From Lentzea albidocapillata (GTDB taxonomy: Bacteria > Actinomycetota > Actinomycetes > Mycobacteriales > Pseudonocardiaceae), in NCBI RefSeq assembly GCF_000719115.1, contig NZ_JOEA01000014.1:620001-684000 (forward strand): 64,000 nucleotides of DNA, read 5' to 3'. The position numbers were made by a program, and so were the translations under genes. This document shows positions 1-8,585 of this stretch, in pieces; position 1 is the first letter of the stretch, and the number at the start of each line of letters is the position of its first letter. Under the pieces are notes generated by a model. That model was not told where the DNA came from and made no database searches. It worked only from the letters and a program-made list of their open reading frames with translations.

Positions 1-156
1 CCGGGTCGCGGCATAGGCCAAAGTGGACTTGCCGCTGCCGCTCTCCCCTGCCAGACCGAGCACCTCGCCCGCGTTCAGCGTCAGCGAGACGTTGTGCACG
101 GCTCGCAGGTTGCCGTAGTCGACCGAGAGATCGCGGATCTCCAGCACCGGGCTCAT
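1..156 (-). CDS. Oligopeptide/oligosaccharide ABC importer ATPase, OppD/DppD type (cut by window edge)
   Basis: This is the first 52 residues of an ABC ATPase; the rest lies outside the window. The N-terminus reads as a typical nucleotide-binding domain: a conserved beta strand with VLEIRDLSVDYG, then a Walker A motif [13 protein letters not shown] near residues 38-50. Its ATG overlaps the stop of the upstream permease gene by 4 bp (ATGA), so it is the last visible gene of the importer operon. In this family OppD and OppF form the ATPase heterodimer; the OppF-like partner is encoded two genes upstream. Start and family are clear; substrate is not readable from this part. Confidence 0.85.
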   Translation of the reverse strand, partial: MSPVLEIRDLSVDYGNLRAVHNVSLTLNAGEVLGLAGESGSGKSTLAYAATR

Positions 157-971
157 GCGCGCACCTTCCGCAGGCGGGGATTCGCGTACTCGTCGATCCC
201 GAAGTTGATCAGGGCCAGCGCCGTGCCCAGCAACGCGATGCACAGGCCGGCGGGGACGAACCACCACCACGCGCCCAGGCCGAGCGCCTGGTTGCTCTGC
301 GCCCAGAACAGGATCGTGCCCCAGTTCCAGGTCGACAGCGAGATCACGCCGACGAACGACAGGGTGATCTGCAGCATGACCGCGAAGATCACCGTCCCGA
401 CGAAGCCGGAGCCGATCACGGCCAGCAGGTTCGGCAGCACCTCGAACACGATGATGCGCCAGGTCCGTTCTCCGGACGCCCGCGCGGCCTCCACGAAGTC
501 CCTGCGCCGCAACGACATCGTCTGCGCGCGCAGAATTCGCGCGCCCCACGCCCATGCGGTCAGGCTGATCACCGCCGCGATCAGCACCGTGTCCGCCGAC
601 GGCAGCATCGAGGCCACGATGATGATCAGCGGCAACGCCGGGATCACCAGGAAGATGTTGGACAGCATGGACAACGCCTCGTCGGCCGCGCCGCCGAGGA
701 ACCCGGCGGTCACCCCGACCAGGATCGACAGGAAGGTCGCGAGCACGCCGCACACCAGCCCGACGACCATCACTCCCCTGGTGCCCACGAGCACCTGGGA
801 GAAGATGTCCTGCCCGGTCATGGTCGTGCCGAACCAGTGCGCGCCCGAAGGCGGCGACAGCAGGTCGTCGCTCATCGCGGACGGGTCGTACGGCGCGATC
901 CACTCGCCGATCACCGCGATCAGCGCGAAGAAGGCCAGGATGCCGAGGCCCAGCTTGGTCTTGAAGTTCAT
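153..971 (-). CDS. ABC importer permease, DppC/OppC type
   Basis: A 272-aa inner-membrane permease of the BPD_transp_1 family. It has the short cytoplasmic N-terminus and early membrane span of the DppC/OppC branch (around residues 8-28), four to five further hydrophobic segments, and the EAA loop near residues 160-180 (EAARASGERTWRIIVFEVLPN), which contacts the ATPase. It lies 7 bp after the DppB-like permease and overlaps the next ATPase gene by 4 bp. It should form the transmembrane heterodimer with the 979-1959 product. Confidence 0.92.
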   Translation of the reverse strand: MNFKTKLGLGILAFFALIAVIGEWIAPYDPSAMSDDLLSPPSGAHWFGTTMTGQDIFSQVLVGTRGVMVVGLVCGVLATFLSILVGVTAGFLGGAADEALSMLSNIFLVIPALPLIIIVASMLPSADTVLIAAVISLTAWAWGARILRAQTMSLRRRDFVEAARASGERTWRIIVFEVLPNLLAVIGSGFVGTVIFAVMLQITLSFVGVISLSTWNWGTILFWAQSNQALGLGAWWWFVPAGLCIALLGTALALINFGIDEYANPRLRKVRA

Positions 972-978
972 CGGAGAA

Positions 979-1959
979 TCAGCCCTCCCGCCGCGTGCGC
1001 GGATCCAGCAGCAGGTAGCCGATGTCCGCGAGCAGGTTCGCCACCAGCACCGCCAGCGTGATCACCAGGAACACGCCCTGCATCAACGGGTAGTCCTTCG
1101 CACCGATGCCCTGGAACAGCACGTAACCGAGGCCTGGGTAGGAGAACACCATCTCGACCAGCAGGGCGCCGCCGACGATGAAACCCAGCGACAGCGCGAA
1201 ACCGGAGATCGACGGCAGCACGGCGTTGCGTGCCGCGTAGGCGAACATGATCCGCTTCTGCGTGAGGCCCTTGGCCCGCGCGACGAGCACGTAGTCCTCC
1301 GCGGTCACGGTCACCATCATGTTGCGCATGCCGAGGATCCAGCCGGCCACCGAGCTCACGATGATCGTGATGCCGGGCAGCACGGCGTGCTCCAGGACAC
1401 TGCCGATGAACTCGCCGGAGAACTCCGGCACGAGGCCCGGCGCGTAGCCGCCGGACGCCGGGAACAGCGGCCACGTCACGGAGAACAACGAGATCGCGAT
1501 CAGCCCAAGCCAGAAGTACGGGATGGACGACAGGAACGTCGTGATCGGGATGAGGTTGTCCATCCACGAACCGCGCTTCCACCCCGCGTAGACACCCAGC
1601 AGGGTGCCGAGCAGGAACGCGATGACCGTGGTGACGCCGACCAGTCCGAGCGTCCACGGCATCGACTGCGAGAGCACGTCGGCGACCGGCGTCGGGAAGA
1701 ACGTGAACGACAGCCCGAGGTCGCCCTGCACCAGGGAACCCCAGTAGTCGACGTACTGCTCCCAGATCGACTTGTTCTTGTCGAGTCCGAAGAGGACGTA
1801 CAGCGACGCCATCGCGTCGCTGTTCAGCCGCCCGCCGAGCTTGGTGATCATCGCCTGCACCGGGTCGCCCGGAAGCAGGCGCGGCAGCAGGAAGTTCGCC
1901 GTGATGGCCGCCCACAGGGTGACCAGGTAGAACAGCGCACGGCGGAGCAGGAACGTCAT
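979..1959 (-). CDS. ABC importer permease, DppB/OppB type
   Basis: A 326-aa permease of the DppB/OppB branch. It opens with the typical [16 protein letters not shown] span, has a large periplasmic stretch (about residues 30-95), then five hydrophobic segments and an EAA-like loop ([22 protein letters not shown]). Its ATG overlaps the stop of the OppF-like gene by 4 bp, so translation is probably coupled. It pairs with the 153-971 permease. The gene order (binding protein, OppF-like ATPase, DppB, DppC, OppD-like ATPase) is less usual than the common A-B-C-D-F order. Confidence 0.92.
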   Translation of the reverse strand: MTFLLRRALFYLVTLWAAITANFLLPRLLPGDPVQAMITKLGGRLNSDAMASLYVLFGLDKNKSIWEQYVDYWGSLVQGDLGLSFTFFPTPVADVLSQSMPWTLGLVGVTTVIAFLLGTLLGVYAGWKRGSWMDNLIPITTFLSSIPYFWLGLIAISLFSVTWPLFPASGGYAPGLVPEFSGEFIGSVLEHAVLPGITIIVSSVAGWILGMRNMMVTVTAEDYVLVARAKGLTQKRIMFAYAARNAVLPSISGFALSLGFIVGGALLVEMVFSYPGLGYVLFQGIGAKDYPLMQGVFLVITLAVLVANLLADIGYLLLDPRTRREG

Positions 1960-2876
1960 GCCGCCGCCTCCACGTACAACCAGCAGGCCGCCCAGTGCCC
2001 GCAGGAGTCGACCTCGGTGCGCGGTGGTGCCTCGCTCCAGCAGCGGGACTGCACCTTCGGGCAGCGCGGCGCGAACTGGCAGCCGGTGGAGACCTCGGCG
2101 GTCTCCTCCAGCGGTGCGTCCAGCGCGACCACCGACCGTTCCGGGTCGGGCGCCGACTCGATCAGCAGCTGCGTGTACGGGTGAGCGGGCCGCTGCGTCA
2201 CGGACTCGCTGTCGCCGCCCTCGACGATCTGCCCGCCGTACATCACGAACGTCTCGTCCGCGAAGTAGCGCGCCGACGCGATGTCGTGGGTGATGTAGAG
2301 GACCGCGAGCTTCAGCCGTTCCTTGAGGTCCAGCAACAGGTTAAGCACGCCGAGCCGGATGGAGACGTCCAGCATGGACACCGGCTCGTCGGCGAGCAGC
2401 ACCTCGGGGTTCGCGGCGAGCGCCCGTGCGATCGCGACGCGCTGCCGCTGACCGCCCGACAGTTCGTGCGGGTACCGCGCGGCGAAGTCCGGCGGGAGGT
2501 TCACCCGCTGCAGCAGTTCCTCCACCGTCTCCGTCCGCTTGTGGATCTTCAGCGGCCGGGTCAGGTGGTAGCGGATCGTGTGGACGGGGTTGAGGGACGC
2601 GAAAGGGTCCTGGAACACCATCTGGACCTTGCGCCGGTACTCCCGGACCCTGCGCACCTTCTCGCCGTCCAGCAGGATCTCGCCGGAGGTGGGTTCCACG
2701 AGCCGCGCGAGCAGCTTCGCCACCGTCGACTTGCCTGATCCGGATTCGCCGACGAGGGCGGTCACGCGCCCGCGGCGCAGGACGATGGAGACGTCCTGCA
2801 CCGCGCGCACGCGCTTGTAGGTCTTGACCAGACCTTTCGCTTCAAGCGCTGCCTCAAAATAAGGCACTGTGTTCAT
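1956..2876 (-). CDS. ABC importer ATPase, OppF/DppF type
   Basis: A 306-aa ATPase. Visible motifs are Walker A (GESGSGKST, about residue 42), Q-loop (VFQDPFASL), the ABC signature LSGGQRQR, Walker B (VLLADEP) and the H-loop (YITHDI). The C-terminus carries the oligopeptide-type extension with a Cys cluster (CQFAPRCP, then two more Cys), a feature of OppD/OppF proteins. The ATG at 2876 shares one base with the TGA of the binding-protein gene. The frame stays open upstream, but that stretch lies inside the binding-protein gene in another frame and is not part of this protein. Confidence 0.92.
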   Translation of the reverse strand: MNTVPYFEAALEAKGLVKTYKRVRAVQDVSIVLRRGRVTALVGESGSGKSTVAKLLARLVEPTSGEILLDGEKVRRVREYRRKVQMVFQDPFASLNPVHTIRYHLTRPLKIHKRTETVEELLQRVNLPPDFAARYPHELSGGQRQRVAIARALAANPEVLLADEPVSMLDVSIRLGVLNLLLDLKERLKLAVLYITHDIASARYFADETFVMYGGQIVEGGDSESVTQRPAHPYTQLLIESAPDPERSVVALDAPLEETAEVSTGCQFAPRCPKVQSRCWSEAPPRTEVDSCGHWAACWLYVEAAA

Positions 2877-4519
2877 CAAGACCCCGCGGGCTTCAGCTTC
2901 ATGACGATCTGCAGGGCGTTCGGCAGGGTGGCCTGCGGCGGACCGTACGGGTCCTCCTCGGTCGGCCAGCCGACCCAGTTCTTCGTGCTGTACTCCGCAC
3001 CGATCGGACCGGCGGAGGTCGGGATCATGGGGACCTGCTCGACCATGATCTTCTGCAGCACCGCGAGGGCCTTGGCCCGCGCCGCGTCGTCCGGCGCGTT
3101 CGCGTACTCGGCCAGCGCCGCGGTCGCCTCGGGGTTGTTGTACCGGCCGAAGTTCACCGCAGCGGTCTGCCCCATCGGCTTGATCTCCGCGCCGTCCATG
3201 ATGTTCTGGTACATCTCGTACGGCGTCGCGCCGGTGTTGGTCCAGCGCAGCGAGCCCTGGAACGAGCCGTTCGCGAAGTCGGTCGTCCACGAGTCCGCGG
3301 TCTGCGTGCGCACGGTCGCCTCGATGCCGATCTTCTTCAGGTCGCCCTTGATGATGTCGAGGACCGTCAGGTAGTCCGACCAGCCGGACGGGTTCGTGAG
3401 CTCGATGGTGACCGGCTTGCCGCCGGGCGCCTTGAGCACGTCGCCCTCCAGCTTGAAGCCGGCGGCCGTGAGCTTCTGCTTCGCCCCGTCGACGTCGATC
3501 TTGAACTTCGCGTCCTTGTACTCGGGCGCGAGGAAGGAGTCACCGGCGGGCAACGGCATGCCGGTCTTCGACTCGAGCTTCGGGAACAGGCGGGCCTCAC
3601 CCTTGACGAAGATCGCCTCGCGGTCGATCACGTCGCTCATCGCGGACCGCAGCGCGGCGTTGTCGAACGGCGCCACCGTCGTGTTCAGCCACAGGCCGTG
3701 GATGCCGAGACCCGCCGGGAACCAGAGCTTGTGGTTCGCCGGGTCCTTGTCGACATACAGCTTCTGGTAGTCCGGGATGAAGACGTAGGACCACTGGGTC
3801 GCACCCGACGCCAGCGCGGTGGTCTGCGCCGTGTTGTCGTTGTACGAGGTGTACTGGATCTCCGGGACCTTGGGCAGTTCCTGCCAGTACTCGGCACGCC
3901 GCGCGATCGTGACGGTCTGCGAGGTGAACGACTTCAGCTCGTACGGACCGGTGCCGACGGGCTTCGGGTTCGTGTAGGTCGTCGGGTCCGGGATGGTGCT
4001 CCACACGTGCTGCGGAATCACCATCGCGCTGATGACCTTGTTGCGGTTCACGAACTGCGGGCTCGCGAACGCGACCTCGACCTTGCCGTCCGGCGTGGCC
4101 GTGGCGGTCTCGACCTTGAGCGAGTCGCGGTTGTTGAGCGCCGGCCACTTCTTGAGGATCTCGTACGAGAAGGCAACGTCAGCGGCCGTGAGCGGCTTGC
4201 CGTCGGACCACTTCACGTTCTCCCGGATCGTGAAGGTGACCTTCTTGTAGTCAGGCGTCCAGTCCCACTTCGTGGCGAGCCACGGCACCGGATCCTGGGC
4301 CGGGCGCGTGTTGTTCACGAACGCCAGCGGCTCGTAGATCTGGTAGCGGTAGCCGAGCGATCCCGCCGCCGACGTGGGCAGGAACGGGTTGTGGTTCTCG
4401 GTCAGTGGCCCGTTGGGCATGCCCACGGTCAGCACTCCGGCGGCCTTGGTGGCGCCACCAGAGGAGCAACCGGTCGCCGCGAGCGCCAGTGCCAACGCGA
4501 CGATGACTGTTCTGCGCAT
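2876..4519 (-). CDS. Extracellular solute-binding lipoprotein, family 5 (DppA/OppA-like)
   Basis: A 547-aa SBP_bac_5 protein. The N-terminus is a lipoprotein signal (positive start, hydrophobic core, lipobox ATGC with Cys about residue 18), so it should be anchored outside the membrane. Family landmarks include [26 protein letters not shown] wording (here [14 protein letters not shown]) and the [12 protein letters not shown] turn. Family 5 proteins bind peptides, but in actinobacteria and Thermotogales some bind oligosaccharides. The LacI-type palindrome upstream (4548-4559) and the adjacent LacI gene make a sugar ligand plausible here; this is inference. First gene of the importer operon. 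Confidence 0.9.
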   Translation of the reverse strand: MRRTVIVALALALAATGCSSGGATKAAGVLTVGMPNGPLTENHNPFLPTSAAGSLGYRYQIYEPLAFVNNTRPAQDPVPWLATKWDWTPDYKKVTFTIRENVKWSDGKPLTAADVAFSYEILKKWPALNNRDSLKVETATATPDGKVEVAFASPQFVNRNKVISAMVIPQHVWSTIPDPTTYTNPKPVGTGPYELKSFTSQTVTIARRAEYWQELPKVPEIQYTSYNDNTAQTTALASGATQWSYVFIPDYQKLYVDKDPANHKLWFPAGLGIHGLWLNTTVAPFDNAALRSAMSDVIDREAIFVKGEARLFPKLESKTGMPLPAGDSFLAPEYKDAKFKIDVDGAKQKLTAAGFKLEGDVLKAPGGKPVTIELTNPSGWSDYLTVLDIIKGDLKKIGIEATVRTQTADSWTTDFANGSFQGSLRWTNTGATPYEMYQNIMDGAEIKPMGQTAAVNFGRYNNPEATAALAEYANAPDDAARAKALAVLQKIMVEQVPMIPTSAGPIGAEYSTKNWVGWPTEEDPYGPPQATLPNALQIVMKLKPAGS

Positions 4520-4547
4520 GGGGGAATCTCCCGATACGACGGAGCAT

Positions 4548-4559
4548 GAGAGCGCTCTC
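4548..4559. promoter_or_regulatory. LacI-family operator, CebR/MalR-like
   Basis: A perfect 12-bp palindrome, GAGAGCGCTCTC, sits 29 bp upstream of the binding-protein start and 76 bp past the stop of the LacI gene. It closely resembles the published actinobacterial CebR-type box TGGGAGCGCTCCCA, with the LacI-family central CG. Likely operator of the importer; binding by the neighbouring LacI protein is inferred. Confidence 0.75.
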
Positions 4560-4634
4560 TCATGCGTACGGCGAACTAGCCAGGCCGCATGCGGTGGCCT
4601 GGCCGGTCCGTTCAGTTGTGGTGGAGCGGGTGGG

Positions 4635-5630
4635 TCAGGGCGCGGATTCGCGCACGATCAACGAGGTCGGCAGCACCAGCGGGTGGTCGGGCATCGGCTG
4701 TCCCTCGAGCGTGGAGAGCAGCATCCGCGCGGCGGCGGCACCCATCTCCTGTGCCGGCTGGCGGATCGTCGTCAGCCGAGGTTCGGTGTGTCCCGCGACC
4801 GGGACGTCGTCGAAGCCGACCACCGACACGTCGCCGGGGACGGTCCTGCCGGATTCCCGCAGCGCCCGCAGCACTCCGACCGCCGAAAGGTCGTTCTGCG
4901 CGAACACGGCGTCGAACGGGATTCCACTCGCGACGAGCTTGTCCACGGCGACTTCACCACCTTCCGTGGTGAAGTCGCCGTCGACGACGAGGTCCGGGTG
5001 CAGCGTCAGGCCCGCTTCCGCCAAAGCGAGCCGGAACCCGTCCAGCCTCGCCTGAGTGCACCCGAAGTGCGGTGGTCCGGTGACGACGGCGAACCTGCGG
5101 CGGCCTGCCGCGACGAGATGCCTCGCGACATCCGCGCCTCCCTGCCGGTTCGTCGTCGTCACCGAGGGGAACTCCGGGTGCGAGCCGCGATCGTCGATCA
5201 TGACGACCGGCAGGCCCGCCCGGTAGAGCGTGGAGATGTAGTGCAGGGCGTCCGGGGGCTCGACGACCAGCAGGCCGTCGAAAGCGTTGGCGGACACGTG
5301 GTTCGCGAACTGGTTCAGCGACTCGGGCCCGCGGTTCAGCGTGTAGAGCAGCAGCCCGTAACCGTCGGCTTCGAGCGTGTCGACGATGCCCTGCAGGACC
5401 TCACCCATCCACGGCCAGGTGAGCGACGGCGCGAGCAACGCGACGGTGCGGGTACGACCCCGGGCAAGGCCGACGGCGCGGGCGCTGGGCACGTACCCGA
5501 TCTCGTCGATGACCTTACGAACACGCTGCGCGGTAGAGGCGTCCACGTCCGGCTTGCCGTTCAGCACACGTGACACGGTCGCTTTGGACACCTGGGCGCG
5601 TTGGGCGACCTCTGCGATCGTGACACGCAT
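4635..5630 (-). CDS. LacI-family transcriptional repressor
   Basis: A 331-aa repressor. The N-terminal helix-turn-helix (TIAEVAQRAQVSKATVSRVL, residues 3-22) and hinge are followed by a periplasmic-binding-protein-like sensor domain (about residues 60-331) with the conserved VVGFDDVP and TTIRQP motifs. It lies immediately upstream of the importer operon in the same direction, and palindromes of LacI type occur both before the importer (4548) and before its own gene (5656). The likely role is sugar-responsive repression of the importer and of itself. Confidence 0.92.
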   Translation of the reverse strand: MRVTIAEVAQRAQVSKATVSRVLNGKPDVDASTAQRVRKVIDEIGYVPSARAVGLARGRTRTVALLAPSLTWPWMGEVLQGIVDTLEADGYGLLLYTLNRGPESLNQFANHVSANAFDGLLVVEPPDALHYISTLYRAGLPVVMIDDRGSHPEFPSVTTTNRQGGADVARHLVAAGRRRFAVVTGPPHFGCTQARLDGFRLALAEAGLTLHPDLVVDGDFTTEGGEVAVDKLVASGIPFDAVFAQNDLSAVGVLRALRESGRTVPGDVSVVGFDDVPVAGHTEPRLTTIRQPAQEMGAAAARMLLSTLEGQPMPDHPLVLPTSLIVRESAP

Positions 5631-5655
5631 GCCGAACTTCCTTCCGCCGCCTCCT

Positions 5656-5679
5656 GAAACCGGTTTCGGTACCGGTTCC
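5656..5679. promoter_or_regulatory. Two adjacent LacI-type operators upstream of the LacI gene
   Basis: GAAACCGGTTTC (5656-5667) is a perfect 12-bp palindrome with central CG, followed directly by the imperfect copy GGTACCGGTTCC (5668-5679). They start 26 bp upstream of the LacI-gene ATG at 5630. The sequence differs from the box at 4548, so either one repressor accepts both or these boxes belong to another LacI protein. Autoregulation is inferred. Confidence 0.6.
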
Positions 5680-5885
5680 GACGAGGTGTGACGGAGTCAA
5701 CAGCCTGACCTCAGGATCAGTCAAGAGTCTTGCCGGAAGTTCGTGAGAGCGTTTCCACGGCCCGGCGCATCGGCGCAGGTAGAACACTGTCGAGTGGCAC
5801 GAATTGAATCACCTTGATCGATTCGTCCTTCCGTGTTCCCTTGCGCCGAACGGAGTATCCGTCGCGTCTCAACTGATCGTGCACA

Positions 5886-6434
5886 ATGGAGCTCATGGGG
5901 GTTGTCACAGCGGTCAGCCGCAACGAGGAGTACACGTTCACCAAGCCCGTGCGCGAGAGCATCACTTTGCTCGCCGGACTCGGTGTCGAGGGCGACGTCC
6001 ACCAGGGCGTCACGGTCAAACACCGATCACGGGTCGCACAGGACCCGACCCAGCCGAACCTGCGCCAGGTCCACCTGATGCACGCCGAACTCTTCGACGA
6101 ACTGCACGACAAGGGCTTCTCCGTGGCCCCGGGCGAAATCGGCGAGAACATCACGACGCGGGGCATCGACCTGCTCGCCCTGCCCACCGGAACGTTGCTC
6201 CACCTCGGCCCGGAGGCCGTCGTCGAGGTGACCGGCCTGCGCAACCCGTGCGTGCAGATCGACGCCTTCTCGAAGGGCCTGCTCAAGGAGGTCGTGGCCA
6301 AGGGCGCGGACGGTGAACTCATCCGGCGCGCGGGCATCATGTCGGTCGTGCTGACGGGTGGCGTGGTCCGCCCCGGCGACGAGATCCGCGTCGAACTGCC
6401 CGCGGAACCGCACCGCCCCCTGGCAAAGGTCTAG
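5886..6434 (+). CDS. MOSC-domain protein
   Basis: A 182-aa single-domain MOSC protein, about the usual size of YiiM-type proteins. Family features: the GLGVEGDVHQGVTV stretch near residue 32, the RQVHLMHAELFDEL segment, GEIGENITTRG, and the conserved VTGLRNPCVQID with the sulfur-carrying Cys. MOSC proteins transfer or carry sulfur, often with molybdenum cofactor chemistry. ATG at 5886 or 5895 could be the start. It is a monocistronic gene between the LacI gene and a repeat region; no molybdenum genes adjoin it. Confidence 0.88.
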   Translation: MELMGVVTAVSRNEEYTFTKPVRESITLLAGLGVEGDVHQGVTVKHRSRVAQDPTQPNLRQVHLMHAELFDELHDKGFSVAPGEIGENITTRGIDLLALPTGTLLHLGPEAVVEVTGLRNPCVQIDAFSKGLLKEVVAKGADGELIRRAGIMSVVLTGGVVRPGDEIRVELPAEPHRPLAKV

Positions 6435-6477
6435 CCCGGCCACCGCAACAGGCCCCGCGCGGTGCCAACCGGCGCCC

Positions 6478-6634
6478 GCCCTCGCAAGGCAACCACGTAC
6501 GAAGCCCTGGCGTGGCGATGCGAAGCGAGCCGTCTGAACCTAGGGCGCGGGGTAGCGGTTCGGGCCCTTCAAGCCCCAATCGCAACCCCGCGCAGTTCCG
6601 TCACGACCTGACGGACCACCCTCGCAAGGCGACC
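6478..6634. repeat. Intergenic repeat modules, copy A
   Basis: The gene-free stretch 6435-6708 holds modules that recur near 50.3 kb. ACCACCCTCGCAAGGCGACC at 6615-6634 matches the opposite strand of 50278-50297 in 19 of 20 bases, and TCAAGCCCCAATCGC at 6569-6583 matches 50348-50362 exactly on the opposite strand. A partial third core, GCCCTCGCAAGG-like, is at 6478-6489. No protein is credible here. Confidence 0.7.
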
Positions 6635-6708
6635 TCTCGCACGGAACGCGACCAACCCCGCTGGAACCGGCGCCAGCCAACGCAAGCCGACCCGCACGCC
6701 CACCCCAG

Positions 6709-7446
6709 CTACCCGTTGCCAAAGTGATCATCAAGGATCACCGAGATCGTCCGAGGCGCCTCGACCACCGCCAGATGCGCCGCATCCCCCACCACGTAAA
6801 GCTCAGAATCCGGCAACTCATCCGCGATGTACCGCACCAACTCGGTAGGCGTCGCATGATCCTGAGCCGCCGCGATCACCACGGTGGGCACGTCGATCTT
6901 CACCAGATCCGGCCGCAGATCCATCCCGCGAACGGCCTCGACACAGGCGAGATAGGTCGGCGGGTCGACCTTCAGCAACTCCGCACGGAAGCGCTGGACG
7001 ACGGCCGGCGCGCAGGCCGGCGTGAACCACAGCGACACCACCGTGTCGGCGACCGCCTCCATCCCCCGCGAGCGCACCAGCGAGATCCGCTCGTCCAGCC
7101 GGGCCTTGTCCGGAACCCACGCGGTGGTGCACACGAGCGCCAGCCGGGAGATCCGGTCGGTGTGCGCGGCCAGCCACATCCCGACCATGCCCCCGAGGGA
7201 CACGCCGCAGTAGTACACCTGCTGCAACCCCAGGTGGTCCAACAGTTCCACGACGTCGCCCGCCAGGTCCTCGATCGAGCACGGCCCGGCGACCGGTGCG
7301 CTGGCACCGTGGCCGCGGTGGTCGAAACGCAACACCCGGAACGGCAGGGAGAACTCGCGCCACAGTTCGGTGGTCGTGCCCAGTGCGTTGCCGAGCACCA
7401 GCACCGGTGCGTCCTCCGGCCCGGTCAGCGTGTGGTGAACGAGCAC
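6709..7446 (-). CDS. Alpha/beta hydrolase, 3-oxoadipate enol-lactonase-like
   Basis: A 245-aa alpha/beta hydrolase. The nucleophile elbow is GVSLGGMVG, the oxyanion region LGNALGTTTELW, and the C-terminal half shows the acid and His positions (AAQDHATP; GDAAHLAVVEAP). The fold and length fit PcaD-type enol-lactonases of the beta-ketoadipate pathway; other small esterases look alike. The GTG at 7446 is chosen because AGGAGGT lies 6 bp upstream; the frame remains open further up without a ribosome site. No other pca genes adjoin it, so the exact substrate is uncertain. Confidence 0.8.
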   Translation of the reverse strand: MLVHHTLTGPEDAPVLVLGNALGTTTELWREFSLPFRVLRFDHRGHGASAPVAGPCSIEDLAGDVVELLDHLGLQQVYYCGVSLGGMVGMWLAAHTDRISRLALVCTTAWVPDKARLDERISLVRSRGMEAVADTVVSLWFTPACAPAVVQRFRAELLKVDPPTYLACVEAVRGMDLRPDLVKIDVPTVVIAAAQDHATPTELVRYIADELPDSELYVVGDAAHLAVVEAPRTISVILDDHFGNG

Positions 7447-7591
7447 GGCGCCACCTCCTAGCGAGACCCCGACAACCGGGAGTCTGCCTGGGGTGTTCGT
7501 CGCTCGCACGGCGAATCCCGCCTGCGGCCCGTGCTCGCCGACAACCACCGACCTGGCCCCCGCCGAAACGCTGTTACGAGGAGCAGAATGG

Positions 7592-8524
7592 GTGCCGCTC
7601 GCAGCCACCGACCTCACCGGGAAGCCGATGAACTCCATTGCCCCGTTCGCGCACGAAGCCCTGTTCTACCGGGACGAGGACACCTTCCTCTCCGGTACGG
7701 CGAGATTCGTGACGGACGGTGTCGACAGAGGCGAGCCGGTGCTGGTCGCGGTGCCCGAGGCGGGCATCGCCCGGCTGCGCGAACGGCTCGGCGACGCGGC
7801 GGAGCAGGTGCACTTCATCGACATGAGCGAGGCCGGCCGCAACCCGGGCCGGATCATCCCCGGTGTGCTGATGGCGTTCAGCGCGAGCACGCAACTGCGG
7901 TTCCGCATAGTCGGCGAGCCGATCTGGCCCGGCCGCACCGAACTGGAGTACCCGGCGTGCGTGCAGCACGAGGCGTTGATCAACACAGCGTTCGAGGGGC
8001 GGCCGGGCATCATCCTGTGCCCGTACGACGCGGCGGCACTGCCCGGCCACATGCTGGAGGACGCGCTGCGCACCCATCCCGTGGTGATCGAGGGCGGGCG
8101 ACGCGTGGCGAGCAAGTGGTACACGGAGGCCACCGCGCTGGCCGACATCTACAACGTGCCGTTGCCGCCTCCGCCCGCGGACGCCGAGGAGCACGTGTTC
8201 TCCGTCGGCACGCTCGCGCACATGCGCAACCTCGTGTCGGCGTACGCGCACTGGCTGCGCCGCGAACAGGTCGAGGACCTGGTGCTCGCGGTGAACGAGC
8301 TCACGACGAACAGCATCCTGCACGCGTCGGGCCGCGGGGTGCTGCGGCTGTGGCGGGAGGGCGGCACCGTCGTGTGCGAGGTGAGCGACACGGGCGCCGG
8401 CTTCCCGCCGTCGTTCACCGGCCTGTCCGGCTTCGGGATCGTGATGGTGAACCTGCTGTGTGACCTGGTTCGCACCCACACGAGTCACAGCGGTACCACC
8501 GTTCGAGTGTACTTGGGGCGGTAG
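7592..8524 (+). CDS. MEDS-domain anti-sigma regulatory kinase (RsbA/RsbW-like)
   Basis: A 310-aa two-domain protein. Residues about 12-175 form a MEDS (methanogen/methylotroph DcmR sensor) domain; residues about 195-310 form a GHKL ATPase of the RsbW type, with the N-box (LAVNELTTNSILHA) and G1 box (EVSDTGAGF). Such proteins act as anti-sigma factors or serine kinases that respond to a small-molecule or redox signal. GTG 7592 is preferred since GAGGAG is 8 bp upstream; the ATG at 7628 is the alternative. No STAS or sigma gene is adjacent. Confidence 0.85.
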   Translation: MPLAATDLTGKPMNSIAPFAHEALFYRDEDTFLSGTARFVTDGVDRGEPVLVAVPEAGIARLRERLGDAAEQVHFIDMSEAGRNPGRIIPGVLMAFSASTQLRFRIVGEPIWPGRTELEYPACVQHEALINTAFEGRPGIILCPYDAAALPGHMLEDALRTHPVVIEGGRRVASKWYTEATALADIYNVPLPPPPADAEEHVFSVGTLAHMRNLVSAYAHWLRREQVEDLVLAVNELTTNSILHASGRGVLRLWREGGTVVCEVSDTGAGFPPSFTGLSGFGIVMVNLLCDLVRTHTSHSGTTVRVYLGR

Positions 8525-8585
8525 GGAGTCACCGCCATCTCATCGCAATGCGCACGACACGATGACCTGTTTTCCTTGCACGGAT

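Noticed and set aside
94..2184. 696-codon open frame on the plus strand across the ABC genes
   Set aside because: It mirrors the strongly coding minus strand; composition is Arg/His/Gln-rich without any domain. GC-rich DNA gives such mirror frames often.
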